A program made the position numbers and the translations under genes. This document shows, in pieces, positions 53,254 through 61,713 of a DNA stretch of 64,000 bases. How positions within the stretch are numbered: position 1 is the stretch's first letter; the number at the start of each line of letters is the position of its first letter. A model generated the notes under the pieces. The model did not search any database. It saw only the letters and a program-made list of their open reading frames with translations, and was not told the DNA's origin. Source of the DNA: UBA7359 sp964523895 (GTDB lineage: Bacteria; Pseudomonadota; Gammaproteobacteria; Eutrophobiales; Eutrophobiaceae); the NCBI GenBank assembly GCA_964523895.1, contig CAZGBJ010000004.1, forward strand, positions 60,859 through 124,858. Direction: 5' to 3'.

Positions 53254-54567
53254 ATGACGAACGACACTGATTATCGCCCGCTTGCTGATCGTATGCGCCC
53301 AACAACGATCGCTGCCTATTCTGGACAAGAACATATACTGGGTAACGATAAACCGTTAAGACTTGCAATCGAACAAGGAAAATTACATTCGATGGTTTTT
53401 TGGGGGCCGCCAGGCACAGGTAAGACGACATTGGCGAGATTAATAACCAAATCTTGTGATGCACAATTTTTATCAGTTTCAGCCGTATTAAGTGGTGTAA
53501 AAGATATACGCGCAGCGATAGAACAAGCTAAACAATATAGAGCGGTTTATGACAAAGATACTGTATTGTTTGTAGATGAAGTACACCGCTTTAATAAATC
53601 ACAACAAGATGCTTTTTTGCCTTATGTAGAAGATGGAACAATTACCTTTATTGGTGCAACTACAGAGAACCCTTCTTTTGAATTAAATAATGCATTGTTA
53701 TCTCGAGTCAGAGTCTATGTATTAAAATCACTTAAACCGGAAGATATAAAAATTATTCTTCAGCAAGCACTTGATGATAAAATTAACGGCTTTGGAGAGA
53801 AAAATTTAAAACTTGATGATAGCGCATTAAAAAAATTATCTGATGTTGCCGATGGAGATGCACGTCGCGCACTTAATTTATTTGAAATTGCTTCTGACCT
53901 GGCAGAAGATGGCGTTATAACAGAACATTTATTAGATGAAGTATTAGTTGATGGTTCGCTTAGGCGTTTTGATAAAGGTGGTGAGGCTTTTTATGATCAA
54001 ATCTCTGCCTTACATAAATCAGTTAGAGGCTCAAACCCGGATGCGGCATTATACTGGTTTGTTCGAATGATTGATGGCGGTGTCGATCCATTTTATGTTG
54101 CACGTCGTGTTGTTCGTATGGCATCTGAAGATATTGGTAATGCCGACCCTAGAGGATTACGACTGGCACTAGATGCATGGGAAACACAGGAGCGTCTTGG
54201 CTCACCTGAAGGTGAACTGGCAATAGCGCAGACTATCGTTTATCTTGCTTGTGCTGCTAAGAGTAATGCAGTTTATTCAGCTTATAATACGGCTATGCAA
54301 GACGCGAGACAGTCAGGTTCACAAGAAGTGCCGCTGCATTTACGTAATGCGCCTACAAAACTAATGAAGTCGATGGATTATGGTAAAGATTATCGTTATG
54401 CGCATAATGAAACGGAAGCTTATGCCGCAGGTGAAAATTACTTCCCTGAAGAAATGGATCCCAGAGAATATTATCATCCAGTAGATCGGGGCTTGGAAAT
54501 AAAGATTTCTGAAAAACTGTCTATGTTAAGAGAGCAGGATAAAGAAGCAAGAAAGAAAAAAATATGA
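53254..54567 (+). CDS. rarA: Replication-associated recombination protein RarA (MgsA)
   Basis: AAA+ ATPase of 437 aa working at stalled replication forks with SSB. RPTTIAAYSGQEHILGNDKP is the N-terminal family motif, Walker A VFWGPPGTGKTTLAR (about residue 49-63), Walker B LFVDEVHRFNKSQQDAFLP, sensor 1 IGATTENPSFELNNALLSR. The MgsA C-terminal domain is complete (DGGVDPFYVARRVVRMASED). Overlaps crcB by four bases. Confidence 0.94.
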   Translation: MTNDTDYRPLADRMRPTTIAAYSGQEHILGNDKPLRLAIEQGKLHSMVFWGPPGTGKTTLARLITKSCDAQFLSVSAVLSGVKDIRAAIEQAKQYRAVYDKDTVLFVDEVHRFNKSQQDAFLPYVEDGTITFIGATTENPSFELNNALLSRVRVYVLKSLKPEDIKIILQQALDDKINGFGEKNLKLDDSALKKLSDVADGDARRALNLFEIASDLAEDGVITEHLLDEVLVDGSLRRFDKGGEAFYDQISALHKSVRGSNPDAALYWFVRMIDGGVDPFYVARRVVRMASEDIGNADPRGLRLALDAWETQERLGSPEGELAIAQTIVYLACAAKSNAVYSAYNTAMQDARQSGSQEVPLHLRNAPTKLMKSMDYGKDYRYAHNETEAYAAGENYFPEEMDPREYYHPVDRGLEIKISEKLSMLREQDKEARKKKI

Positions 54568-54938
54568 TGCAACTACTATCTATCGCAATTGGAGGTGCTA
54601 TTGGCGCTCTGTGCCGCTATGGCATGTCTAATGGGGTTTATGCCTTACTGGGACGGGGGTTTCCTTATGGCACATTAGCGGTAAATATACTCGGTTCAAT
54701 CATTATGGGTACTGCCTATGTCATGCTGATAGAACGAATGGATGTTAGTCCTGAATTACGCGCAGGAATAACGATAGGCTTGCTTGGTGCATTTACGACC
54801 TTTTCAACGTTTTCAATTGAAACATTAAATTTACTTGAGTCGGGTGACCTATTAAAGGCGTCATTAAATATCGTGCTCAGTGTGACACTCTGTATTACAG
54901 GTTGTTGGTTGGGGATGATTGTGGGGAGAAATATATGA
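54564..54938 (+). CDS. crcB: Fluoride channel CrcB/Fluc
   Basis: 124 residues, four TM helices. GGAIGALCRYGMSNG, GTLAVNILGSIIMG (Asn of the pore) and GLLGAFTTFSTFSIETLNLL (phenylalanine box and sodium-site TFST) are the Fluc signature. Dual-topology dimer that expels fluoride. Overlaps rarA and DUF190 by four bases each. No crcB fluoride riboswitch is expected here, as the gene has no leader. Confidence 0.94.
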   Translation: MMQLLSIAIGGAIGALCRYGMSNGVYALLGRGFPYGTLAVNILGSIIMGTAYVMLIERMDVSPELRAGITIGLLGAFTTFSTFSIETLNLLESGDLLKASLNIVLSVTLCITGCWLGMIVGRNI

Positions 54939-55240
54939 AAGAGACTGAAGTTACTATCGTCAGGATATATTTGCATGAGGCCAAGGCAAATATTCATGGG
55001 CTTCTGGAATACTTGCATGATGAAAGTAAGGTGCAGGGGGTAACAGTATTTCGTGGCATCATAGGATTTGGCAGCTCAGGAGAGGTGCATTCATCAACCT
55101 TGATAGATATGTCATTAGACTTGCCTATTACGATTGAATTTTTTGACAAACCTGAAAAGGTTGCTCAAATTATCAAATATTTAAATACGATTATCAAACC
55201 AGGACATATAGTTTACTGGTCTGCAAAGATTAATATGTAA
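54935..55240 (+). CDS. DUF190 family protein
   Basis: 101 residues with an excellent ribosome binding site (GGGGAG). TIVRIYLHEAKANIHGLLEY, then VQGVTVFRGIIGFGSSGEVH is the DUF190 signature; the fold is GlnB-like. The family is frequently fused to or encoded beside CrcB, suggesting a regulatory or accessory role in fluoride export. The start overlaps the crcB stop (ATGA), supporting coupled translation. Confidence 0.92.
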   Translation: MKETEVTIVRIYLHEAKANIHGLLEYLHDESKVQGVTVFRGIIGFGSSGEVHSSTLIDMSLDLPITIEFFDKPEKVAQIIKYLNTIIKPGHIVYWSAKINM

Positions 55241-55257
55241 AAGGAAATTAATTAGTA

Positions 55258-56586
55258 ATGTTAGATCCACACAGTTTACGTAATGATATCGATAGTGTTG
55301 CTGCTGCTTTAAGTAAGCGCAATATGACGTTAGATACAGGCGTGATTCAGGCGCTTGAAGAAAAACGCAAAGCGATCCAGGTTAAGACGGAAGAGTTGCA
55401 ATCATTACGTAATTCAAAATCAAAAGAAATAGGCCAGCTAAAATCAAAAGGCGAAGATGCTCAGGCTGTAATGGATGAAGTTGCAACAATTAAACAGCAA
55501 CTCGAAGAAAGCGCAACTGAGCTTGATGAAGTGCTGGCAAAACTAAATGAAATTCTTATTGGTATTCCTAATATTCCACATGAATCCGTGCCAAGTGGTA
55601 AAACAGAAGATGATAATGAAGAAGTACGTTTGTGGGGTGAACCAAAGAACTTTGATTTTGAAGTTAAAGACCATGTCGATCTTGGTGAATCATTAGGCAT
55701 GATTGACTTTGAAACAGGAACTAAAATTGCCAGTTCACGTTTTGTTGTCATGCATGCTGGTATAGCACGTTTACATCGTGCCTTGATTCAATTCATGTTA
55801 GATACGCATGGCACTGAGCATGGGTATCAAGAAATAAACGTTCCTTACTTAGTTAATACTGACAGTTGTTTTGGAACTGGGCAATTACCAAAGTTTGAAG
55901 AAGATTTGTTCAAAATACCTCGTAGTGTTGAGTCAGAAGTATTAGCTAATACTATTGTAGATATTCAACCTGAAAATTATCTCTACTTAATACCAACAGC
56001 TGAAGTGCCAGTTACTAATACAGCGCGCGATCAAATTTTAGATGAGAGTGAATTGCCAAAAAAATATATTTGCCATTCGCCTTGTTTTAGAAGTGAAGCA
56101 GGATCGTATGGTAAAGACACACGCGGTATGATTCGACAACATCAATTTGAAAAAGTTGAAATGGTACAGTTAGTTAAACCAGAAACGTCTTATGATGTTC
56201 TCGAAGAGTTACTTGGCCATGCGGAAGCGATATTACAAAAATTAAATTTACCTTATCGGGTGGTTAACTTATGCGGTGGCGATTTAGGCTTCTCTGCTGC
56301 AAAGACCTATGACATAGAAGTCTGGTTGCCCGGACAAAATAAATACAGAGAAATTTCTTCTTGCAGTAATTTCGAAGCCTTCCAGGCAAGGCGCATGAAA
56401 GCCCGTTGGCGTAATCCTGAAACAAATAAGCCAGAATTGCTACATACCCTTAATGGGTCAGGTCTTGCTGTTGGTAGAACCTTAATTGCAGTAATGGAAA
56501 ATTATCAGGACAAAGAAGGCAATATTGCTATTCCAGAAGTGTTACGACCTTACATGAATAATCAGTCGGTTATTTCTGCTTATTAA
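55258..56586 (+). CDS. serS: Seryl-tRNA synthetase
   Basis: 442 residues. The N-terminal coiled coil that grips the tRNA-Ser long arm spans about 30-100 (EEKRKAIQVKTEELQSLRNS). Class II motif 2 is CHSPCFRSEAGSYGKDTRG and motif 3 is HTLNGSGLAVGRTLIAVMEN. YDIEVWLPGQNKYREISSCS is serine-specific. tRNA-Ser(UGA) lies at 60948. Good AAGGAAAT ribosome binding site. Confidence 0.97.
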   Translation: MLDPHSLRNDIDSVAAALSKRNMTLDTGVIQALEEKRKAIQVKTEELQSLRNSKSKEIGQLKSKGEDAQAVMDEVATIKQQLEESATELDEVLAKLNEILIGIPNIPHESVPSGKTEDDNEEVRLWGEPKNFDFEVKDHVDLGESLGMIDFETGTKIASSRFVVMHAGIARLHRALIQFMLDTHGTEHGYQEINVPYLVNTDSCFGTGQLPKFEEDLFKIPRSVESEVLANTIVDIQPENYLYLIPTAEVPVTNTARDQILDESELPKKYICHSPCFRSEAGSYGKDTRGMIRQHQFEKVEMVQLVKPETSYDVLEELLGHAEAILQKLNLPYRVVNLCGGDLGFSAAKTYDIEVWLPGQNKYREISSCSNFEAFQARRMKARWRNPETNKPELLHTLNGSGLAVGRTLIAVMENYQDKEGNIAIPEVLRPYMNNQSVISAY

Positions 56587-56589
56587 TAA

Positions 56590-56754
56590 CTATTTTTTAG
56601 TGATTAGCCATATAGCATGAACTACAGCAGGTAAATAAAGCAAAAAACATAACACGATATTAATTATTAAATCCTTGCCAGCACCTTTCTTTAAAAAGAC
56701 AGCGACGGGTGCAAGTAAGATTGCGACGATGATTAGTACTATTTTATTATCCAT
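56590..56754 (-). CDS. YqaE/Pmp3-family small membrane protein
   Basis: 54 residues, easily missed by length filters. Residues run MDNKIVLIIVAILLAPVAVF, then a basic loop LKKGAGKDLIINI, then a second TM VLCFLLYLPAVVHAIWLI, ending TKK. Two TM helices joined by KKGAGKDLIINIVLC is the Pmp3/YqaE pattern. A strong GGGGAAA ribosome binding site precedes the ATG at 56754. Members are stress-induced inner-membrane peptides of uncertain role. It is convergent with serS, whose stop is four bases away. Confidence 0.88.
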   Translation of the reverse strand: MDNKIVLIIVAILLAPVAVFLKKGAGKDLIINIVLCFLLYLPAVVHAIWLITKK

Positions 56755-56788
56755 TATATTTCCCCGGTTAAATTAAAATTGATTCTGT

Positions 56789-56819
<31 letters not shown>

Positions 56820-56825
56820 AATTTA

Positions 56826-56856
56826 TCAAAAAAAAGCGCCCGAGTAGGGCGCTTAT
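56826..56856 (-). terminator. Rho-independent terminator of the pntAB operon
   Basis: On the minus strand GCGCCC-TACTC-GGGCGC (56836-56852) is followed by eight T residues. It stands 25 bases after the pntB stop. Confidence 0.9.
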
Positions 56857-56881
56857 GTTTTTTATTTAAAAAGAAATATTA

Positions 56882-58294
56882 TTACAATATTTCTTTCAAT
56901 ACTGCATCCAGACTTTCCTTGGCATCACCAAAATACATACGCGTATTTTCCAGGAAGAAAAGCGGGTTTTGTACGCCAGCATAACCAGTTGCCATGCCTC
57001 GTTTTAGAACGATGGTTGTTTTACCTTTCCAACATTCCATTACTGGCATGCCCGCGATAGGGCTATTGGGATCGGTTTGGGCAGATGGATTAACAATATC
57101 GTTTGCACCGATAATGATGGAAACATCAATATCAGGAAAATCATCATTAATCTCATCCATCTCGTAGACGACATCGTAAGGCACTTTTGCTTCTGCTAAT
57201 AACACATTCATATGTCCTGGCATACGACCGGCAACGGGATGAATGCCAAAGCGAACGTTGATCTTCTTCTCACGTAATGTCTGGGTGATTTCATGCACAG
57301 TGTGTTGTGCTTGAGCCACTGCCATTCCGTAACCAGGAATAATCATCACTTCCTTGGCATCCATTAACAGACTGGCAACTTCATCAGTATTAATCGGCAC
57401 GACTTCACCTTGATCGACAACTTCACCGTCACTGGATGAACCACCTGTGTCCGTACCAAAGCCACCAGCAATAACGGATATGAAATTTCGATTCATTGCG
57501 CGACACATGATGTAACTCAGAATAGCACCACTACTGCCTACCAATGCACCGGTTACTATTAATAAGTCATTCGAGAGCATGAAGCCGGTTGCTGATGCAG
57601 CCCAACCTGAATAGCTGTTTAACATCGAAACAACGACTGGCATGTCTGCACCACCAATCGCCATTACCATATGGATACCAAAGAGCAGGGCAATACCGGT
57701 CATGATCATTAATGGCAATGCAGGATCGCCACCAACAATATGTCCTTGATGGACAAAGTCATAACCAAAGTAGATCGCAGCAATGAGTAAGCCCAGATTT
57801 AACCAATGGCGAGCGGGTAACATTAATGGTGAACCACCGATCTTTCCGCTTAATTTGCAAAATGCAATGACGGAACCTGAAAACGTAATTGCACCGATGA
57901 GTACACCGACATAGATCTCGACTTCATGGATGGACTTTTCTATATCCGACTCAAAAGAAATGGTTTCATCCATAAAAGTGACATAACCCACCATGACGGC
58001 AGCCATACCAACCAAACTATGCAGGATGGCAACGAGTTCAGGCATTTGTGTCATTTCTACCTTTTTGGCGAGAATGAGACCAATCGTGCCACCCACCAAC
58101 ATGGCAATAATGATGAGATGGATATTACCGGTGACCCCTGGACCGAAGACTGTCGCTAAAATAGCGAGCGCCATGCCGACCATGCCGTAAACATTACCCT
58201 TACGTGCTGTTTCCTGATTACTTAAACCACCCAAGGTAAGGATGAATAAAATAATCGCCCCAATGTATGCTGCTGTTACTAAACCTTCTGACAT
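56882..58294 (-). CDS. pntB: NAD(P) transhydrogenase subunit beta
   Basis: 470 residues. The first 260 form about nine TM helices that conduct protons; the rest is the NADP(H)-binding domain III with MIIPGYGMAVAQAQH and VRFGIHPVAGRMPGHMNVLL, plus VIIGANDIVNPSAQ. Together with PntA it reduces NADP using NADH and the proton gradient. Ten bases after pntA. Confidence 0.95.
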   Translation of the reverse strand: MSEGLVTAAYIGAIILFILTLGGLSNQETARKGNVYGMVGMALAILATVFGPGVTGNIHLIIIAMLVGGTIGLILAKKVEMTQMPELVAILHSLVGMAAVMVGYVTFMDETISFESDIEKSIHEVEIYVGVLIGAITFSGSVIAFCKLSGKIGGSPLMLPARHWLNLGLLIAAIYFGYDFVHQGHIVGGDPALPLMIMTGIALLFGIHMVMAIGGADMPVVVSMLNSYSGWAASATGFMLSNDLLIVTGALVGSSGAILSYIMCRAMNRNFISVIAGGFGTDTGGSSSDGEVVDQGEVVPINTDEVASLLMDAKEVMIIPGYGMAVAQAQHTVHEITQTLREKKINVRFGIHPVAGRMPGHMNVLLAEAKVPYDVVYEMDEINDDFPDIDVSIIIGANDIVNPSAQTDPNSPIAGMPVMECWKGKTTIVLKRGMATGYAGVQNPLFFLENTRMYFGDAKESLDAVLKEIL

Positions 58295-58304
58295 GATAAT
58301 CCCC

Positions 58305-59843
58305 TTATTTTCTGAACATATCTAACATGCGTTTGGTAACGGCAAAGCCACCGACGATGTTGATGCTGGTTATAAGGATGCCAAAGGTTGCAAGCCCAAC
58401 TAACAACGTCCCCGACGAGGATACTTGTAGTAGAGCACCGATAACAATAATACTACTGACTGCATTCGTTACGCTCATTAGCGGCGTATGTAGTGAAGCG
58501 GATACATTCCAAATCACCATATAACCGACAAAACAAGCCAGGACGAACACAGTAAAGTGAGCCATGAACGATGTTGGAGCAACGGAACCAAGCCCTGCCA
58601 AAACAAGTGCACCAATAATTACAGGTATCATTTGTTTGATAAGAGATGGTTTTTTGGGCTCTTCAACCACGACAGGCGCAGGTGCTTCAGCAGGTTTCGC
58701 TGGAGCAGCTGAAAGTTTTGGTGCGGGTGGAGGCCAGGTAATTTCACCTGCCTTAACGACTGTTGCACCTCGAACTGCTTCATCTTCAAAATCAATGACC
58801 ATTTCACCGTCTTTTTCAGGTGTCATATCAGTGAGTAGATGACGAAGATTTGTTGCGTAGAGTTGACTTGATTGATTCGGTAAACGACTTGGTAAATCAC
58901 TGTAACCAATAATGGTAACGCCGTTATCTGTGACACTGAGTTCATGTGGCACGGTTAATTCACAGTTTCCACCTTGTTCGGCAGCCAAATCAACTATTAC
59001 ACTGCCATTTTTCATGGATTTGACCATGTCAGCAGTAATCAATTTAGGCGCCGGTCTACCCGGAATCAGGGCAGTGGTAACAATGATGTCGACTTCTTCT
59101 GCCTGTTCAGCAAATAAAGCCATTTCTGCAGCGATGAATTCATCGCTCATGGTTTTGGCATAACCACCTTCGCCACTACCATCTTCTTCAAATTCTAGTA
59201 ACAGGAAGTCAGCACCCATACTTTCTACCTGTTCTTTCACTTCAGGACGGGTATCGAAAGAACGGACAATGGCACCAAGACTATTAGCAGCACCGATAGC
59301 AGCAAGTCCTGCGACACCCGCACCGATAACCAGTACTTTTGCAGGGGGTACTTTACCGGCAGCAGTAATCTGACCCGTAAAGAAACGTCCAAAATTATGT
59401 GATGCTTCAACAATGGCTCGATATCCTGCGATATTAGCCATCGAGCTAAGTGCATCCATTTTTTGAGCTCTTGATATACGTGGAACGCTGTCCATTGCCA
59501 AGACATTTACTTTCCTGGCAGCTAGCTTATTCATTAAATCTTCATTCTGGGCAGGCCAGAGAAAACTAATTAAAGTTTGACCTTCATGAAGTAATTCTAT
59601 TTCATTGTCATCCGGAGCCCTGACTTTGAAAATAATATCTGATGAATCCCACAATGATTTGGTATCGCTTATAACTTCAGCGCCAGCCTCACTATAAGCA
59701 CCATCTGCGAAATTTGCTTCCGTTCCAGCTCCAGCCTCAACGGCAACGTTATATCCTAACTTTTGTAACCATTTAATAACTTCAGGTGTCGTTGCTACAC
59801 GTTTTTCACCTGCGTATGTCTCTTTAGGCACGCCGATCTTCAT
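58305..59843 (-). CDS. pntA: NAD(P) transhydrogenase subunit alpha
   Basis: 512 residues, full length as in E. coli. NAD-binding domain I has KIGVPKETYAGEKRVATTPE, VLVIGAGVAGLAAIGAANSL and FDTRPEVKEQVESMGA. A Pro/Ala-rich hinge (AKPAEAPAPVVVEEPKKP) precedes about four TM helices. Four-base-spaced SD (GGGGGG, CACTCC) precedes the ATG. In the fused arrangement this subunit contains both PntAA and PntAB parts, which are separate genes in many other bacteria. Confidence 0.96.
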   Translation of the reverse strand: MKIGVPKETYAGEKRVATTPEVIKWLQKLGYNVAVEAGAGTEANFADGAYSEAGAEVISDTKSLWDSSDIIFKVRAPDDNEIELLHEGQTLISFLWPAQNEDLMNKLAARKVNVLAMDSVPRISRAQKMDALSSMANIAGYRAIVEASHNFGRFFTGQITAAGKVPPAKVLVIGAGVAGLAAIGAANSLGAIVRSFDTRPEVKEQVESMGADFLLLEFEEDGSGEGGYAKTMSDEFIAAEMALFAEQAEEVDIIVTTALIPGRPAPKLITADMVKSMKNGSVIVDLAAEQGGNCELTVPHELSVTDNGVTIIGYSDLPSRLPNQSSQLYATNLRHLLTDMTPEKDGEMVIDFEDEAVRGATVVKAGEITWPPPAPKLSAAPAKPAEAPAPVVVEEPKKPSLIKQMIPVIIGALVLAGLGSVAPTSFMAHFTVFVLACFVGYMVIWNVSASLHTPLMSVTNAVSSIIVIGALLQVSSSGTLLVGLATFGILITSINIVGGFAVTKRMLDMFRK

Positions 59844-60000
59844 GGAGTGACCCCCCTATATATTGAATTGTTTATTCAGGAATAATTATTCTTATAAAAT
59901 CGCGTCAGATGCTATCACGATTATCAATTTAAGTCAGCGCCAAGCTGGCTTTGCTGTTACATTAGGAATAGGGCAAACTTCTGAATGTCCATATATGCGC

Positions 60001-60052
60001 CGCTCTTGCACATCCATGCGCTCGCGGCATACAGTACATCCTGTACATAAAA
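60001..60052 (+). repeat. Dispersed hairpin repeat, copy 4
   Basis: GCTCTTGCACATCCATGCGC, then CATACAG and GTACATCCTGTAC, then ATAAAA, close to copy 1 (5229) in order and spacing. It stands directly before the terminator at 60057 and between the pntA start and the Bax inhibitor-1 gene. Confidence 0.7.
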
Positions 60053-60056
60053 GCAC

Positions 60057-60080
60057 AAAACCCGGTATAAACCGGGTTTT
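60057..60080 (-). terminator. Bidirectional terminator of the Bax inhibitor-1 gene
   Basis: AAAACCCGGT and ACCGGGTTTT form a perfect ten-base-pair stem around ATAA, with T runs on both sides. It lies 30 bases after the stop of the minus-strand gene. Confidence 0.85.
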
Positions 60081-60109
60081 GTATTGTTATTTTTTGTTAT
60101 GGGTTTTTA

Positions 60110-60784
60110 CTAATCTCTACCTGATAATGAGCCAAGTATGTGCAAAAGATTCATGAATATGATGTAAATATCCAGAAAGAGTTGCACTGTGGCCATAACG
60201 TAATTTGTTTCACCGCCATGAATTATCTTGCTTGTGTCATAGAGGATATAACCTGAAAACAGCATAATAGACGCTGCTGACAAGGCTAATTGAAGAGCAG
60301 GGACTTGAAAAAACAGATTAGCCAATGAGGCAACAATCATAACAATGAGCCCGACAAACAGAAAACCACCCATAAAGCTAAAATCTTTACGTGTTGTCAG
60401 GACATAACCGGATAATGCTAGAAATATAACACCGGTTCCGCCCGCGGCAGTCATAACGAGTTCCGCCCCATTACTAAAGAAGCTGAGATATAAATTAATT
60501 GTGGGACCCGCTGTTAATCCCATAAAGCCGGTAAATGCAAAGACACATAAGACGCCCATAGCACTGTTTTTAAAAACATTAGTCAGCATTAATAAGCCGA
60601 TCATGCCACCAAGCTGGAGAGCCCAGTGTATCGGTGGAAAACTTAGGTAAATTGAAACACCTGCCATTGCAGCACTAAATATCAAGGTCATTGATAGCAG
60701 TAGATAGGTATTTTTCAATACTTTATTGGTAGAGAGTATCGACTCAACCGGGCGACGGACAACTACAGAAGGGGATTCATTCAT
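60110..60784 (-). CDS. Bax inhibitor-1/YccA family membrane protein
   Basis: 224 residues, seven TM helices from about residue 22 to 215. NKVLKNTYLLLSMTLIFSAA at the start and LFSGYILYDTSKIIHGGETN (conserved Asp of TM6/7 loop) are BI-1/YccA motifs. E. coli YccA restrains the FtsH protease; others leak calcium. GAGGTG ribosome binding site. Monocistronic, with a terminator just after the stop. Confidence 0.92.
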   Translation of the reverse strand: MNESPSVVVRRPVESILSTNKVLKNTYLLLSMTLIFSAAMAGVSIYLSFPPIHWALQLGGMIGLLMLTNVFKNSAMGVLCVFAFTGFMGLTAGPTINLYLSFFSNGAELVMTAAGGTGVIFLALSGYVLTTRKDFSFMGGFLFVGLIVMIVASLANLFFQVPALQLALSAASIMLFSGYILYDTSKIIHGGETNYVMATVQLFLDIYIIFMNLLHILGSLSGRD

Positions 60785-60947
60785 TTAATTTCACCTCGTT
60801 ATAAAAACAATATCTATTATGTAATGCTTTGACAGACAAATTTCAAGTTTTGTTTCATTAAATTTTCAATAAATTCAATTATCTCATACGACTTTTCCGA
60901 TAGCGAATGATCCTGTATCCTCTCGCACCTTAGATCACAGCACTCAT

Positions 60948-61037
60948 GGAGAGGTGGCAGAGTGGTCGAATGCACTGGTCTTGAAAACCAGCGGTCCTTT
61001 ATCGGTCCCGTGGGTTCGAATCCCACCCTCTCCGCCA
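60948..61037 (+). tRNA. tRNA-Ser (anticodon UGA)
   Basis: 90 nt including an encoded CCA. GGAGAGG and CCTCTCC form the acceptor stem. The anticodon loop CTTGAAA within CTGGT...ACCAG gives anticodon TGA. A long variable arm (CGGTCCTTTATCGGTCCCG region) identifies tRNA-Ser. The T loop reads GTGGGTTCGAATCCCAC. Reverse-strand coding potential over this tRNA is an artefact. Confidence 0.97.
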
Positions 61038-61095
61038 TTTTATTACGGTCTATAAACAGACTAAGTCTCGATGGGCCGTTGAATTAAGTCGCTTA

Positions 61096-61563
61096 TTATG
61101 TGTTTCCAGTCCATCTTCCAGCTTCTATTGCACATGCTCGTATCGTATCTGCTCGTTGTTTTGGATCTCCGTGTATTTCCCATTTATCTCTACTGTTTTC
61201 GTCCAGAAAAATTTGGACAACAGCATACGTTTCGTTAGCCTTTCCATATTTAGCGGCCCAACAATCTGCCTGATCTTCTATTAAAGTGGAATAACTCTTG
61301 GGAGACGCTAAAAGGGTATGGTTAAGATGAGCATGTGCAAAGGCGTGAAGACGGAAAAAACCACAGGCTTCACCAATTTCTTTACAAGTATCAGGGTTGT
61401 AGATGACGGCTGTTCCCCAATTGGGATCTGCACGTATCATTGCAATTTCAGTAAGACTGGGATCAGGTATTTCCCAAAAGGGTTGAACAATTGTGTTACT
61501 ACAAGATATGCAGAGTAGAAATCCGAATAATAATATTATCTTTACCAATATGCTTTTCATCAT
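61096..61563 (-). CDS. Lipoprotein with degenerate zincin-like motif
   Basis: 155 residues. Signal peptide with lipobox LCISC (Cys about residue 21). The central part reads FFRLHAFAHAHLNHTLLASP then LIEDQADCWAAKYG: two histidines spaced as in HExxH (HAFAH), a downstream His and an EDQAD stretch typical of the third ligand region of zincins. The catalytic Glu is replaced by Ala, so it is probably inactive as a protease or only binds metal. C-terminal HGDPKQRADTIRACAIEAG matches the tail of such periplasmic proteins. Monocistronic. Confidence 0.7.
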   Translation of the reverse strand: MMKSILVKIILLFGFLLCISCSNTIVQPFWEIPDPSLTEIAMIRADPNWGTAVIYNPDTCKEIGEACGFFRLHAFAHAHLNHTLLASPKSYSTLIEDQADCWAAKYGKANETYAVVQIFLDENSRDKWEIHGDPKQRADTIRACAIEAGRWTGNT

Positions 61564-61713
61564 TTCGCTTCTTCATAAATTAGATAGTGAACTGGATTAT
61601 GAATGTATAGCATAATTTCGACACTGATGAGCTTGCTAGGTTCATAAAAGCCATGTTTCAAGTTGGTATCCATCTTAATTACTGTAATATTATGCCAATT
61701 AAGGACAGTTTAT

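Noticed and set aside
59863..60156. Plus-strand open frame between pntA and the Bax inhibitor-1 gene
   Set aside because: It runs through the dispersed repeat and terminator hairpin and has no recognisable protein character.
60817..61038. Minus-strand open frame beginning MAERVGFEPTG
   Set aside because: It is the reverse complement of tRNA-Ser and a familiar annotation artefact.
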